From NCBI RefSeq assembly GCF_019112545.1, contig NW_025064881.1, forward strand, positions 1,834,591 through 1,898,590: a stretch of 64,000 nt of DNA, written 5' to 3'. This DNA comes from Guyanagaster necrorhizus (Eukaryota > Basidiomycota > Agaricomycetes > Agaricales > Physalacriaceae). A model generated the notes under the pieces. That model was given only the letters and a program-made list of their open reading frames with translations. It ran no database searches and was not told the origin of the DNA. Numbering within the stretch: the first letter of the stretch is position 1; every line of letters starts with the position of its first letter. A program made the position numbers and the translations under genes. Shown in pieces: positions 24,764-36,854 of the stretch.

Positions 24764-24921
24764 ATCGGGTCGTGCGGACGGTCGACGGGGGGGTCGCGGA
24801 CGGGCGGAGGGGAAAGAGATAAACCTCCCCATCAAACACGGACTCGGCTTATGTCAGCATATCACGGCACTATATAACCCGGAGCCGGTCCCTACTCTTA
24901 CTCTCTCATCCACCTATTATC
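24764..24921. promoter_or_regulatory. Shared promoter of Zn2Cys6 and bHLH genes, with TATA box
   Basis: A good TATA box (CTATATAACC) sits at about 24869-24878, oriented to the plus-strand bHLH gene about 45 bases upstream of its ATG. Both regulators start within this 158-base gap, so they may be co-regulated. Confidence 0.6.
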
Positions 24922-25554
24922 ATGGACGACTTTGCCTTCACTTTCGACCATGCTCACCTCGTCCCGATACCTCCGCCTCTTCCCCCCTCTGCCGACCTAT
25001 TCAGCCCCGCCGAGACCACTGACCTCCTCGGATTCCTCGACACCTTTACTGCCTGGGACGCTTCTGCCCAGCTTGACACCTCCTTTCTCGACAGCATGAT
25101 GCCATTCGCTCCCCAACCACAACAACCTATCCCACAAATCCCCAAGCAACCACCACAAGCACCACCACAAGCACCACAACCACAATCACAATCACAACCA
25201 CAACCACAACCACCACCACCATCACAACCACCACCAGCTCGCACCAAATCACTCCTTAGCACTCCACAGAAACGTCTAAACCATATCATGTCGGAGCAGA
25301 AGCGTCGCAATGCCATCCGTGACGGGTACGCCCAGCTCATCACCCTTCTAGCCGCAGGTGGCTCTGAGCCAACGATACCCATGCCGTCCCGTGGTAGACC
25401 CAAGGGGAGTGGTGCAAATGGAGGCGCAAAGGGCAAGGGCAAGAGTGGTGTCCTGCTCCGTGCTGTCGATTACGTGCGGTGGCTTGAACAAGGACGGGAT
25501 GCTTTGAAGGATGAGGTTGCAAGAGTCGAGGCTGCTGCCGGTATCCAGAGATGA
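24922..25554 (+). CDS. bHLH transcription factor with AT-hook-like loop
   Basis: Intronless, 210 residues. The N-terminal half is acidic-hydrophobic then Gln/Pro-rich (about residues 65-110). The bHLH spans about 115-205: basic region NHIMSEQKRRNAIRDGY with the H-E-R pattern for E-box contact, helix 1 (AQLITLLAAG), a long loop, and helix 2 (VLLRAVDYVRWLEQGRD) running into a short coiled coil. The loop contains SRGRPKGSG, which has the core of an AT-hook, followed by a Gly/Lys-rich stretch. Likely a nuclear DNA-binding regulator; targets unknown. Confidence 0.9.
   Translation: MDDFAFTFDHAHLVPIPPPLPPSADLFSPAETTDLLGFLDTFTAWDASAQLDTSFLDSMMPFAPQPQQPIPQIPKQPPQAPPQAPQPQSQSQPQPQPPPPSQPPPARTKSLLSTPQKRLNHIMSEQKRRNAIRDGYAQLITLLAAGGSEPTIPMPSRGRPKGSGANGGAKGKGKSGVLLRAVDYVRWLEQGRDALKDEVARVEAAAGIQR
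25117..25240 (+). repeat. CAACCA-type simple repeat coding Gln/Pro
   Basis: An imperfect repeat of CCA and CAA codons inside the bHLH gene encodes the Gln/Pro tract. Such tracts vary in length between strains. Confidence 0.8.
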
Positions 25555-26897
25555 TACCTAATCTGTATTTTACATGTGAATTCCCCACACATATACAAGG
25601 ACCCACAACTAGCATGTGATTTTTAGTCAACCTACTGCTACATAGATACTCGCGGAACACGTAACTGTATAAACGGCCTCTTTTCTGAACTCGACACGAA
25701 TGTACCCCTTTCATGCGCTGAAATGGGTCTCGGACATCCTTCAATGTGGTTTTCAACCGGATCACCAGCACTACACCCCTTTCGTAACTCTTATCCATCT
25801 CTCTATCTTTCTAAAACCCCAAGATACAACATCTGCGCTGGAGCAAACATCTCCGGATTGATCGCAAAAACTCAAAGTAACCCGCTTTTATTCAGCCTCG
25901 TTGGCGTCCTAGATTAACTTATGTTCATGGGACCGCTTCGTTCATGTGCTACGGAAAGCTTGAAGCACAGTTCCGATCAACCATATCGCTTCGCATGCTC
26001 AACTCGACAAGAACGTGCAGCTCTCCCAAGGTCGGCTATCCAGTCAGCAGAGCAGGATAAGACGTGGGATCTGATATGTCGAGCGACTATGGAAAGTACA
26101 AGGTTACCATAGCTTGCTAGCACCAACTAGATATCCCGCTTGCTCGCCTCTCCTCGCCAGCAATCCGAGTATAGTAGACACCAGGGTTTTGCATGTGGGC
26201 CACCTAACCAAGACGCGTCCAAGCAAAACGTTTCCCGGATGCAAGTCTCATGCATTAGGCGTTTGAGAAAAGAATAAAATCCCTTGCGTTCATGGGGTGA
26301 AAGTCGCGGAATTTTTGACCGTCACGATTTCCCTCCGAGTCTTCGGAGGTACAAATGACTCTAGCGAAGGATCAGCCCGAGCGAGTGGCCAGTTTTGTCC
26401 CCTAGATGTTGTAGGTTCAACAAACGTCCTAGCGTTATCTGCCAGCGCGAGAGAGCATTTCCCATCAAGACGCAACTGCTGCGCGACAGAGGTGCAAACC
26501 TTCTTGGGTCCAATTGTAAACCCATTTCTTGGGGGAAATAATGACGAGGAGAAAGTGGAGAGGTTACTCAGATACGAGTAACAGGACTAGTTCCAGCTGG
26601 ACCCCTTTCGTTTTGGGGGAAGAGAGTTTGTTCTCGTCACAAAAACAAGGGTTACAGTTAGTGGGCTGCTTGAAAGGTAATGGAGAAGGACGATGAGGCC
26701 AAGTCAGAGCTCCGGCATCCGGCATACAATGTGGGGGGTTGCGAGCCGGAAATGAAATTATCCCGAAATTACCCCGCTTCTCTGTCATGGTTGACGGTCA
26801 GCGTTAATGTCCTCCCCGGACTGTCTATGAACCGGGAGACGTATATCGGATCCACCTTGGCCCTAGACTGATTACGCCTCCAACCGGTGGAGATACC
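25555..26897. other. 1.3-kb gap between bHLH and lyase genes
   Basis: I see the 3' region of the bHLH gene and the upstream region of the lyase gene but no coding sequence I can support. Frames here lack recognisable motifs and no repeat stands out. Confidence 0.5.
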
Positions 26898-29154
26898 ATG
26901 TATTTCACCTCCAACCAGTCAGCTCGAATGCTCTGTTGTCGCACCTTACCCCGCTGCCTACCCGTAGCAGGTCGCGTCTCACGCGCCATGTCCTCCATCG
27001 CCTCGCTATCCCTCGACTCTCCCTCCCTCGACCAGGAATCTGCCCTCTTTGACCAGCGAGTCTCCGAAATGGAAGCCTTCTTCGCCCAGCCCCGGTTTGC
27101 CAATATCAAGAGGCCGTATACCGCTGCTTCGGTAGCGTCCAAGCAGGGGTCTTTGCCGGTAGTACCCATTCCATCGTCACTCTTGGCAGACAAGCTCTAT
27201 GCCGTCCTGTCTCGGGCTGCGGATGCCAGGAAACCCGTACATACCATGGGCGCTATCGACCCTGTTCAGATGACCCAAATGGCTCGGTATCAGGAGATTG
27301 TCTATGTCTCTGGTTGGGCGGCGTCGAGTGTCTTGACGACGGGGAATAATGAAGTGGGGCCTGACCTTGGGTGCGTTTGTTCTCTGTTTACTGTGCTGCG
27401 ATCCTCATCATACATAGCGACTATCCATATACCACGGTACCGAACCAGGTGCATCGTATTTTCCGTGCACAACAGTTACATGATAAAAAGCATTATGACG
27501 AGCGCATGTCCGCGACGCCCGAAGCGAGGGCAAAGATGGAATACATCGATTACCTCCGTCCCATAGTCGCTGATGCTGATACGGGGTCCGTCTCTTTCCT
27601 TCGAACCTGCAGTGTCCGTTTCCTAATCATTCCATCACTCAGACATGGCGGCTTATCGGCGGTCATGAAACTCACTAAGCTCTTTGCGGAATCGGGTGCA
27701 GCGGGTATTCACCTAGAGGACCAATTGCATGGCGGGAAAAAGTGTGGCCATCTCGGAGGAAAAGTCCTCGTACCGACATCGATTCATGTCTCGCGCCTCA
27801 TTTCAGCCCGGTTTCAGTTGGATCTTATGAAATCCACCATGCTCCTCATCGCTCGTACGGATTCTGAATCAGGAAAACTCTTGTCCTCAGATATCGATGT
27901 CGCGGACCATGAGTATCTTTTGGGTACCACTACTGAGGACAGCAAGTCTTTGGCGCAGGTTCTCGCTCAGGCTGAGGCGTCTGGCGCATCTGGCCCTGAG
28001 ATTGACAATCTTGAACAGCAGTGGACTCGGGACCATGTCATGTGTACTTTCAACCAAGGTGGATCTTGCAGGCTTGTAAGAGATAGCACGACTGACTGGT
28101 TTGTGTTCAGCCGTCGAGAAGGCCATCAACGAATCAGTCATCGAGGACAAGACATCCGCCTATCAGTCGTATCTAATCGCAGTGGAAGGAAAGTCGACCA
28201 ATGAGGCACGCGATATTGCCAAAGATATTCTAGGCAAGGCCGTCTTCTGGGACTCTGAACGTGCGTCTACTTGATGATTCTGTGTTTCATCTCTGATCTT
28301 TTTTCCTACAGTGCCAAGAACAAGGGAAGGGTATTACCATTTCACGGGAGGTGTCGAGGTATGGTAGTAACATGATGCTAAGCACCTGTGCTAAAAACCG
28401 ATTTATACGACAGGCAGCTATAAAGCGATCGATGACTTTTGCTTCGTATGCGGACCTGATCTGGCTGGAGACCAAGACACCCGATCTCGAACAGGCACGA
28501 TACTTCGCTCGGAAAATCCGTGAAAAGTATCCTGGAAAGTGAGTCTGAGCTTTCGAACGTGAAATAACACGTATGCTGACTTGCTCCAGATGGTTCGTCT
28601 ACAACTTGAGCCCGAGTTTCAACTGGTCGGCTCATGGTTTCTCAGGTTCGTAACGTTATCCTCCCTCCTGCTTATCATTTTTGAACGAATTGAACTTAGA
28701 TGCTGATCTCAAAAACTTTGTTTGGGAACTCGCAAAGGAAGGGTGATGTTCATTTTTATTAGTTGTAGTAGCAACCGCTCATGTCCGCTTTTGTAGATTT
28801 GTGCTTCAGTTGATCTCTTTGGCTGGACTTCACAGTGGCGCTGTAATAACAGGTATAATGTTTCCATCGATTGCGCGGCTCGTTCTAAAATCCACTGCAG
28901 CTGAGCTCGCTGCCCGTTACAAGGAAGATGGCATGTTGGCATACGTGGAACTTATTCAGCGCAAAGAAAAGGAAATTGGCTGTGACGTCCTGACACACCA
29001 GAAGTGGTGAGAATGTTTTATACTACCTTATTTTAAATACTCACACTTTATCAGGAGCGGCGCCAATTACATAGACCGTATTCTCCAGACTGTCTCATCC
29101 GGATCTTCCAGTACCTCATCGACAGGAAAAGATTCAACCGAGCACTCTTTTTAA
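26898..29154 (+). CDS. Isocitrate lyase superfamily, probable mitochondrial 2-methylisocitrate lyase
   Basis: Eleven exons (26898-27370, 27418-27585, 27643-28058, 28111-28260, 28312-28358, 28414-28538, 28590-28645, 28700-28742, 28797-28852, 28901-29006, 29055-29154) give 579 residues. The signature K-K-C-G-H-L occurs near residue 245 within [17 protein letters not shown], and [13 protein letters not shown] follows. An N-terminal extension rich in Arg/Cys without acids (to about residue 35) looks mitochondrial. From family knowledge, the extension and the H-G-G before the signature favour the methylcitrate-cycle enzyme, which cleaves 2-methylisocitrate to pyruvate and succinate, over the glyoxylate-cycle isocitrate lyase. 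Family is certain; substrate is inferred. No PTS1-like C-terminus (ends H-S-F). Confidence 0.9.
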
Positions 29155-29485
29155 TCGAGTAATGTCTTTCTCGTCCCCGAAACTGACATGTGTATGACTA
29201 TGAGTGATTTGTTGTGTCTTGTATCAATATTGAGTAGAATTCAATGAATACATCGCGCTCCCGCTTGCGGACAGTTTTCGACTCACCGTCCGTCACATGA
29301 TATTTTACCGGCCTGCCCTAAAGTTGATCGATAAGACAGGCTTGGTAGCCGAATTTGAAAAACATCATCCCTCTTAACAGCTCTCACAGTCGCATCACAG
29401 GCTTGTACAACTGTTGGCGACATTCTTCCCTCAGAGGTTGTTCTGTACTCATATTCTCATCTGACAATTGTAAAATTTAGACGCC
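29155..29485 (+). promoter_or_regulatory. Upstream region of EF2
   Basis: It holds the lyase 3' region and the EF2 promoter and leader. No clear TATA box; no other gene. Confidence 0.5.
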
Positions 29486-32400
29486 ATGGTGTATGTGGTC
29501 CATTTCGCTTGCTTTATTAGTGCTCATTAAATTTTCTTCATGGCAGTAACTTCACCGTAGGCTAGTGTTCTCGTCCCGTTCTCGTTTATTCCCCCCCATG
29601 ACCTTCATTTTTTTCTCTCAGACCAAATCCGGACTCTCATGGACCGGCCAACAAATATCCGTAACATGAGTGTCATCGCTCATGGTGAGTCCTCTCAGTA
29701 GCGACTCCCTCAGAGCCAGGCTGACACTCCATGTCTCGGTAGTCGATCACGGAAAGTCCACTCTTACGGACTCTCTGGTATCAAAGGCGGGTATCATTGC
29801 GTCGGCCAAGGCTGGAGAAACGCGGTTTACGGATACGCGAGAGGACGAAAAAGAACGTGGTATCACTATCAAATCCACAGCCATCTCCATGTACTTTGAG
29901 GTGGACAAGGAGGAATTGCCTTCCATCAAGCAAAAGACTGAGGGTGCGTTGATTTGCCAGATAATCGTGGAGCATTGATTTCGAGCGTGTGCGCAGGCAA
30001 CGAATTCTTGATCAACTTGATTGATTCTCCGGGACACGTCGATTTCTCATCCGAGGTCACAGCTGCCCTTCGTGTCACCGACGGTGCTCTCGTCGTCGTT
30101 GATTGCGTTGAAGGTGTCTGTGTCCAAACTGAGACAGTTCTCCGGCAGGCCCTGACGGAGCGAATCAAACCCGTCGTTGTTATCAACAAGGTTGATCGTG
30201 CCCTTCTCGAGCTGCAAGTCAACAAGGAATCCCTCTTCCAGTCTTTCTCGCGTACCGTTGAGAGTGTGAACGTTATCATTTCTACGTTCCACGACGAAGC
30301 GCTTGGTGACGTCCAGGTCTACCCCGACAAGGGTACCGTCGCTTTCGGCTCTGGACTCCATGGATGGTGTTTCACTCTCCGACAATTCGCTGCCCGGTAT
30401 GCCAAGAAGTTCGGTGTGGACAAGGAAAAGATGATGGCCAAGCTGTGGGGTGATAACTTCTTCAACCCTGCTACACGCAAATGGTCCACCAAGTCCGTTG
30501 ATGCCGACGGAAAACCCCTCGAGCGTGCTTTCAACATGTTTGTGCTCGACCCCATCTTCAAGATCTTCGATTCCGTGATGAACTTCAAGAAGGACGCTAT
30601 TGGACCCATGTTGGAGAAGCTCGACATCAAGCTTGGTCAGGAAGAGCGTGATCTTGAGGGTAAAGCTCTCCTCAAGGTTGTCATGCGAAAATTCCTTCCT
30701 GCCGGTGACTCTCTCTTGGAGATGATAGTCATTAACCTTCCTTCGCCCGCAACTGCGCAGCGCTACCGTGTGGAGACCCTCTACGAAGGTCCTATGGATG
30801 ACGAGTCCGCTATTGGTATCCGCGACTGTGACCCCAAGGGACCCCTCGTCCTCTACGTCTCCAAGATGGTACCCACCTCTGATAAAGGCCGATTCTACGC
30901 CTTTGGTCGTGTCTTCTCCGGAACTGTTCGTTCAGGACCCAAAATACGTATCCAGGGACCCAACTACCTCCCCGGAAAGAAGGATGACTTGTTCATAAAG
31001 TCTATCCAGCGAACAATTTTGATGATGGGTCGTTACATCGAGCCTATTGAGGATTGCCCGGCAGGAAACATTGTCGGTCTCGTTGGCATTGACCAGTTCT
31101 TGTTGAAGAGTGGTACTCTGACGACGTCAGAAACTGCCCACAACATGAAGATTATGAGGTTCTCCGTCTCTCCTGTCGTTCAGGTTGCCGTCGAGGTCAA
31201 GAACGCTGCGGACCTTCCCAAGCTCGTCGAAGGTCTCAAGCGTCTCTCCAAATCTGATCCATGTGTCCAGGCTTGGATTTCTGAGACTGGAGAGCACATC
31301 GTTGCGGGTGCTGGTGAACTGCACTTGGAAATCTGTCTCAAGGTATGTGTCCTTATCCTGAAGAATGATGCGGTTCCTCATTTGGTACATAGGATCTCCA
31401 AGAAGACCACGCTGGTGTTCCCCTAAAGATCTCCGACCCCGTCGTGCCTTACCGTGAAACCGTGAAGGCCGAGTCGTCCATTGTGGCCTTGTCCAAGTCG
31501 CAGAACAAACACAATCGTCTATATGTCAAGGCTATGCCCATCGATGAGGAGCTTACGAAAGCCATCGAGGAGGGTAAAGTCAGCGCTCGTGACGATTTCA
31601 AGGCGCGGGCTCGTATCCTCGCTGATGAGTATGGCTGGGATGTCACCGATGCCAGGAAGATTTGGTGTTTCGGTCCTGATACCACCGGACCCAACGTGAT
31701 GGTCGATGTCACCAAGGGTGTGCAGTACCTCAATGAAATCAAGGATTCTTGTGTTGCCGCGTTCCAATGGGCGACCAAGGAGGGTGTCTGTGCTGAAGAG
31801 AACATGCGTGGTGTTCGTTTCAACATTCTCGATGTGACGGTGAGTTGATAGGCATTGCAACCGTTGGGAACGATGATACCCATAATCTTCTTTTTCAGCT
31901 GCATGCGGATGCTATTCATCGTGGTGGAGGGCAGATCATCCCTACGTGTCGTCGTGTCTGTTACGCTGCCTGCTTGCTCGCAACCCCTGGTCTCCAAGAG
32001 CCTATCTACCTTGGTATGCTGTCTTCATTTCGCACATATTGCACTTCTGACACTTGTGGTTTCAGTGGAGATCCAGTGTCCCGAGAACGCCATTGGTGGT
32101 GTCTACAGTTGCTTGAACAAGAGGCGTGGTCAGGTCTTCAGCGAAGAGCAGAGGCCAGGAACACCTATGTTCACCGTCAAGGCTTACCTGCCTGTCTCCG
32201 AGTCCTTCGGTTTCAACGGTGAGCTCCGCTCGCATACGGCTGGACAGGCCTTCCCCCAGAATGTATTTGATCATTGGGAACTCATGAACGGATGTGAGTG
32301 TTTTGGGTTGGTCATGCTTTGTGCAGTTGCTAAACATACATGCATTAGCTCCTCTCGACAAGGGCTCCAACATCGAGAAAATTGTTCACAACATCCGAAC

Positions 32401-32509
32401 ACGCAAGGGTCTCAAGGTTTGTTCTCTGAGCCTATGGCTTCTTTCATTTGTTAATTATTGTTTGCAGATGGAGATTCCTCCTCTTGACACGTACTACGAC
32501 AAGCTGTAA
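29486..32509 (+). CDS. EF2: Translation elongation factor 2
   Basis: Ten exons (29486-29490, 29547-29560, 29622-29684, 29743-29943, 29997-31342, 31393-31839, 31899-32013, 32066-32293, 32349-32416, 32468-32509) give exactly 842 residues, the fungal EF2 length. It is the cytosolic GTPase that translocates tRNA and mRNA on the ribosome. Seen are the P-loop AHVDHGKS, the switch region [24 protein letters not shown], the NKVD-type motif, and the diphthamide loop [16 protein letters not shown]. The N-terminal MVNFTVDQIR is only recovered by joining a 5-base and a 14-base exon. The second intron must then use a GC donor (GTAG|GCTAGT at 29561), because no GT choice keeps the frame. Confidence 0.98.
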
Positions 32510-32899
32510 ACACCCTCTTGTACCTTTCGTCTTTTTCCCATTTGTACATGGCAGAGTATGGAGCTGCCAGTAGTTGAATTTCTTTGTACTGTGACATGAA
32601 CCAAACAATTGCACTGACATTCGTTCTGTCAATGACTTGACGAGAGCAGGGCATTCATTGAGAGATTTCCACTTCTACTTTTACTTTATCCAAGTTTTTT
32701 TTTAGGTGTGTGAATGTCTTTATTTGACTAATAGTTGTAGAGTTTTAGAGTTTAGAGTTCAGATAATGATTGTAGTATGCACTGCCGACTGCACCGACTG
32801 TCGCACCTAGCGGTATGACTCTTAACAGTTGCAGGTGTCGGTACCGAAGATGTCAATAAGTTTAAACTGCTCCGTTTAGCCAACCACTCTCTGCTCAGT
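32510..32899. other. Gap between EF2 and APH-type kinase
   Basis: EF2 3' region, AT-rich with a run of T at about 32693-32704, followed by the upstream region of the kinase gene. No further gene seen. Confidence 0.5.
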
Positions 32900-34136
32900 A
32901 TGAATTCCCAAGTCCCAGATCTCTCAAAGATCCCTGACATACGAACATACCTGTCTGGAACTCCTTTCGATGCAGTATACATTGAAACACTGTCGGGTGG
33001 GCATGCCAACTTTACCTTTAGATTGTATTTAGCCCGTGCATATGAGGGACAGTCAACAGTAGTTTTCAAGCATGGAAAATCCTATGTCGGCTCGGGAGAG
33101 AGGAAGTTACCCATTGGTTTGGAGCGCCAGGTGAGTGTCAATTCCAATGTTAGAATTAAATCTCAACGCGTACGCAGATGTTCGAAGTGAAAGCGCTAGA
33201 ATAGATTACCAGCTGGCTTCCCGAAGGCTCGCCTGTGACTGTCCCACACGTCCACCTCTTTGACGATAAGGCGAACGTGATCATTATGGAGGATTGTGGC
33301 CTGGGGTCCGTGACGCTAAAGAAACTGTTTACCGACAGGAAATGTCCTATCGCCACCATGGCGAAGGAGATCGGGGAGGCATTAGGACATTTCATCAAAC
33401 TCGTTCATACGAACGGGAGCGCGGACAATCGGATCCTGGATCTGTTCAGAACAAATGTTCAGGCCAAACAGGTGTCGGCGTATGTCACGTACGGACGGCT
33501 GGTGTCGACGCTCAATGGGCAAGACCAGTTGCCTGCCTTGTCTGATCCTCCTCTTGATGTCGAGGCAGAGAATCTGGATGTCGTAAGGGATATAGCTTCA
33601 AGGATGGAGAGTGAAATAATGTCTGCTGAGAGTTCGGTGAGTCTAAACGCGCTTCACGAGGTCTTATACTTATTGTTGTTCAGTTCGTCATGGGGGACTT
33701 TTGGCCTGGAAACGTCCTCGTGAGCCTGGATGAGAACTCCAGAGTAAAAACCATTTCAGTCATCGACTGGGAGCTCGCAAAAACAGGGCTTCCTGGACAT
33801 GACTTGGGCCAGTTCTGTGCAGAACTGTATTTATTGCGATCCTTCGACCCGATATCTGGAGAATTTGCGCTTGCTACCTCCGACATGACTAGCTCGTTTC
33901 TGAAAGCCTACTCTCGGTTTAAGGATATACCGTTGGCTCAATATGTCATTACACATATGGGGGCCCATCTTGTAGCTTGGACTCCCAGGATTCCCTGGGG
34001 TAGTAATCAAAGGACGAGACAGGTTGTGAAGGAAGGGGTGAAATATGTAGTTGAGCCCTGGGTCGAATCTGATGATAAAAAGCTGGGCGAATGGTTCTCA
34101 CACACCTCAATTTCGGTTCTTGCAACCAATAGATGA
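32900..34136 (+). CDS. Aminoglycoside phosphotransferase-fold kinase, possibly inactivated
   Basis: Three phase-0 exons (32900-33130, 33178-33636, 33684-34136) would give about 380 residues of the APH/choline kinase-like family. Visible are ETLSGGHANFTFRLYL, VVFKHGK (lysine of the N-lobe), a V-I-I-M-E-D-C hinge, VMGDFWPGNVLV for the catalytic loop, and VIDWELAKTG for the metal loop. Two oddities occur. TAG at 33202-33204 interrupts the second exon as drawn, and the Brenner motif H-G-D is M-G-D. Splicing to the AG at 33203-33204 would bypass the stop in frame but delete nine residues. So this is either a shortened, still functional gene or an early pseudogene. Substrate unknown. Confidence 0.65.
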
Positions 34137-34244
34137 TGATAGTTTATTAGTAGTAGTAGACGAACGCAGTAAGTTGAGAAGGATATCCTCCGGGGATCGA
34201 AATTCATGATTCGGCATAGCGGGCCTTCGTACTCCGCCACCACC

Positions 34245-36854
34245 ATGACGGAAGAAACGCCCACCGAAATCTTTCTCCCGCCGTCATTTCCATACCCAAT
34301 CAAGATATCCTCCATTGACGCGCCGATGTCGAGCACCGTTCAGCGGGGAATCCGTCTGCTGAGCTATTCCTTCCAGTCCACCCCTCAAGGTGGGCGCCCA
34401 GAGACTCGTTTTGGCACCTGGGACTGTGCTATCGATGGGGACATTAAATCGTGGAATGTCAAGGCTGGAGATGTCATTACTGCAATGAGGGCCAAAGATA
34501 AGCCTGTTGTGGTCATACAGGAACCGTGCAAACACGGGATGCAGCTGGGTGGCCTTTGTGTTTTATGCGGGAAGGACATGACCAAGTAAGTCCCATGCTC
34601 CATCAATAGTAGGCACAGGCAAAGCTGAGATCCCATGCTAGTTCTGATTATATCGGATTCTCGGACACTTCGCGCGCTTCTATTCAAATGACACATTCTG
34701 CTAATGGCCCTACCGTTTCCCTTGAAGAGGCTCAGCGCATCGAACGTGAGACGGCAGAGCGCCTGATCAAATCGCGCAAGCTGTCTCTTATCGTGGATCT
34801 CGATCAAACAATCGTGCATGCAACAGTGGACCCCACCGTTGGGGAGTGGATAGCAGAAGGTGAGGCTTGGGAGGAGAAACATAAGCAGAAGAATGGAAAT
34901 GACGTGCAGATGGGCGAGGAGAGCTCTGATACGGACGAAGAGGAGTGTAATCCCAACTGGGAGGCTCTCAAGGATGTCAAGAAGTTTAAACTGGGGCCGG
35001 AATCGTTTGGGATGCCCTATGAAGCCAAGGGCAAGGGCAAGTCCATTGAACAGGACGGATGCATGTACTACATCAAGCCTCGGTTCGTTTCTCTGTCGCA
35101 TCTTTTCGTTAACTCACTTTCGCACCTAGACCTGGATGGCAAGCCTTCCTACTAGAGGTGGCGGCCAAATACGAGATGCACGTTTACACTATGGGCACGC
35201 GTGCTTACGCTGAACAAGTGTGTGCAGCTATTGACCCGGACGGGAAGCTCTTCGGTGGACGGCTGCTCAGTCGAGACGAAAGCGGGAGTGCGTCCCAAAC
35301 CGATCTTTCTCGATTTTCTTATTTACAAGGAGGCAGGCTTAACACAGAAAAGCCTACAACGACTGTTCCCCTGCGATACGTCCATGGTAGTGATCATTGA
35401 TGACCGAGGAGATGTATGGGAATGGAGTCCCAACCTTATCAAAGTCGTCCCATGTGTGTTCTTGTCCATTTTCCCCGCATATATCACTCTTCTGATGGTC
35501 TTCTCAAGACGACTTTTTCGTGGGTATTGGTGACATCAACTCCGCGTTCCTTCCCAAAGTAACCACCTCTAACCTCATGCCCTCGTCCACGCAAGCTTTG
35601 ATAACACAGAACTCGATCGCACTCGAAGCCCAGGTAGAGGAGAGGCCACTGGCAAGGATGCAAGAGCAGCTTACGGATAGTGACGACTCAGCAAAAGACA
35701 AGGAGGTCAGTCCAAAACCTGATCACGAACACACCAGTCACCGCAAAAAAGCCTTGTTGAAAAGTCAAGACAACGAGTTGGAGCGTGTTGCAAAGGTGAG
35801 ATTTCTGCACAAAAGAGATTCTTAAATGACATCTGAGGGCGCATAGCTCCTTGATGAAGTCCACCAACGGTTTTTCGATGCTTATGACGCTTCGTCATCA
35901 AATAAACGAAAACGTGGGGAGGATGAACGTGATGTAACGGTATGGAAAGTGAAGCGTATATCGACTTGCACTAATTCTTTTCCTTGCAGAAAATCATACC
36001 CAGCATACGGTGTAAAGTTCTCCAAGGGGTACATATCGTGTTTTCTAGTCTCTTCCCAATGGACACGAATCCCGAATCTTCTGAAGTGTGGAAAATGGCG
36101 CGCACATTTGGCGCAAAGTGCTCTGCTGAGCTTGTCGAAGGGGTCACCCATGTCGTCGCTGCCAAGGTCACCTTTCATACTCCCTCGTCATGCTCATAGT
36201 ATTGAATAATCCCGTAGCCTGGCACGGACAAAGTAAACCATGGTTCAAAACGGCCGGGAGTCAGAGTCGTTTGGGCCCAATGGCTCACTGATTGTATAAT
36301 GCTTTGGCAGCGCGTAGACGAGACTCCCTACCTGATGGATCCTGGGGTGGACAGGGAGAGCGTCCTTACGCATGGTGTTGTCGTGCGAGATAAAGACAAG
36401 CATCATCATGATGTGGGTGTTGAGCTGGAGATGGGTGAGATCAATTGGAATGATATCAATGACGAGGTTGACGCTGCAATGAATGAGAGTGATGATGATG
36501 AGGATGAAGATGTCCAGGGGGAGGGATATAGGGTATGGGATCCAGATGACGAGAGGTATGTGTGCCTTACTATCGTGCCGCTTTCGCAGAGGGATGACAA
36601 GGAGTCATAGTGCACCTAATACGCCAAGGAAGCGAACGAGGTCGAGAAGTGTGACACCGTCGAAATCGGTTGACGGTGGAAGTCCAGAGTCGAAAAAGCG
36701 GAAGCTCGAAAGTTCGACGCTGAAAGAGACTGTAAGCGCTACGGACTTGGCAGAGGAAGAAGAAGAAGACGAAGACGAGGATGGCGACGAGGAGGAAGAG
36801 ATAGAAGTGGATGAAGATTTCCTCGCCAAAGAACTGGAAGAGGATTGGGGATAG
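34245..36854 (+). CDS. FCP1: RNA polymerase II CTD phosphatase FCP1
   Basis: Nine exons (34245-34585, 34642-35082, 35130-35287, 35337-35453, 35509-35795, 35847-35939, 35990-36166, 36218-36555, 36590-36854) give 738 residues. The catalytic signature LIVDLDQTIVHATV (DxDxT) is near residue 165. Then come F-L-L-E-V-A-A-K-Y-E-M-H-V-Y-T-M-G-T-R, VIIDDRGDVWEW and YDFFVGIGDIN, the FCP homology domain. A BRCT domain follows at about 490-580 (GVHIVFSSLFPMDTNPE, then VRVVWAQWLTDCI). The C-terminal tail is acidic and basic by turns. It dephosphorylates Ser2/Ser5 of the polymerase tail and recycles polymerase, in the nucleus. Essential in yeasts. Confidence 0.96.
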
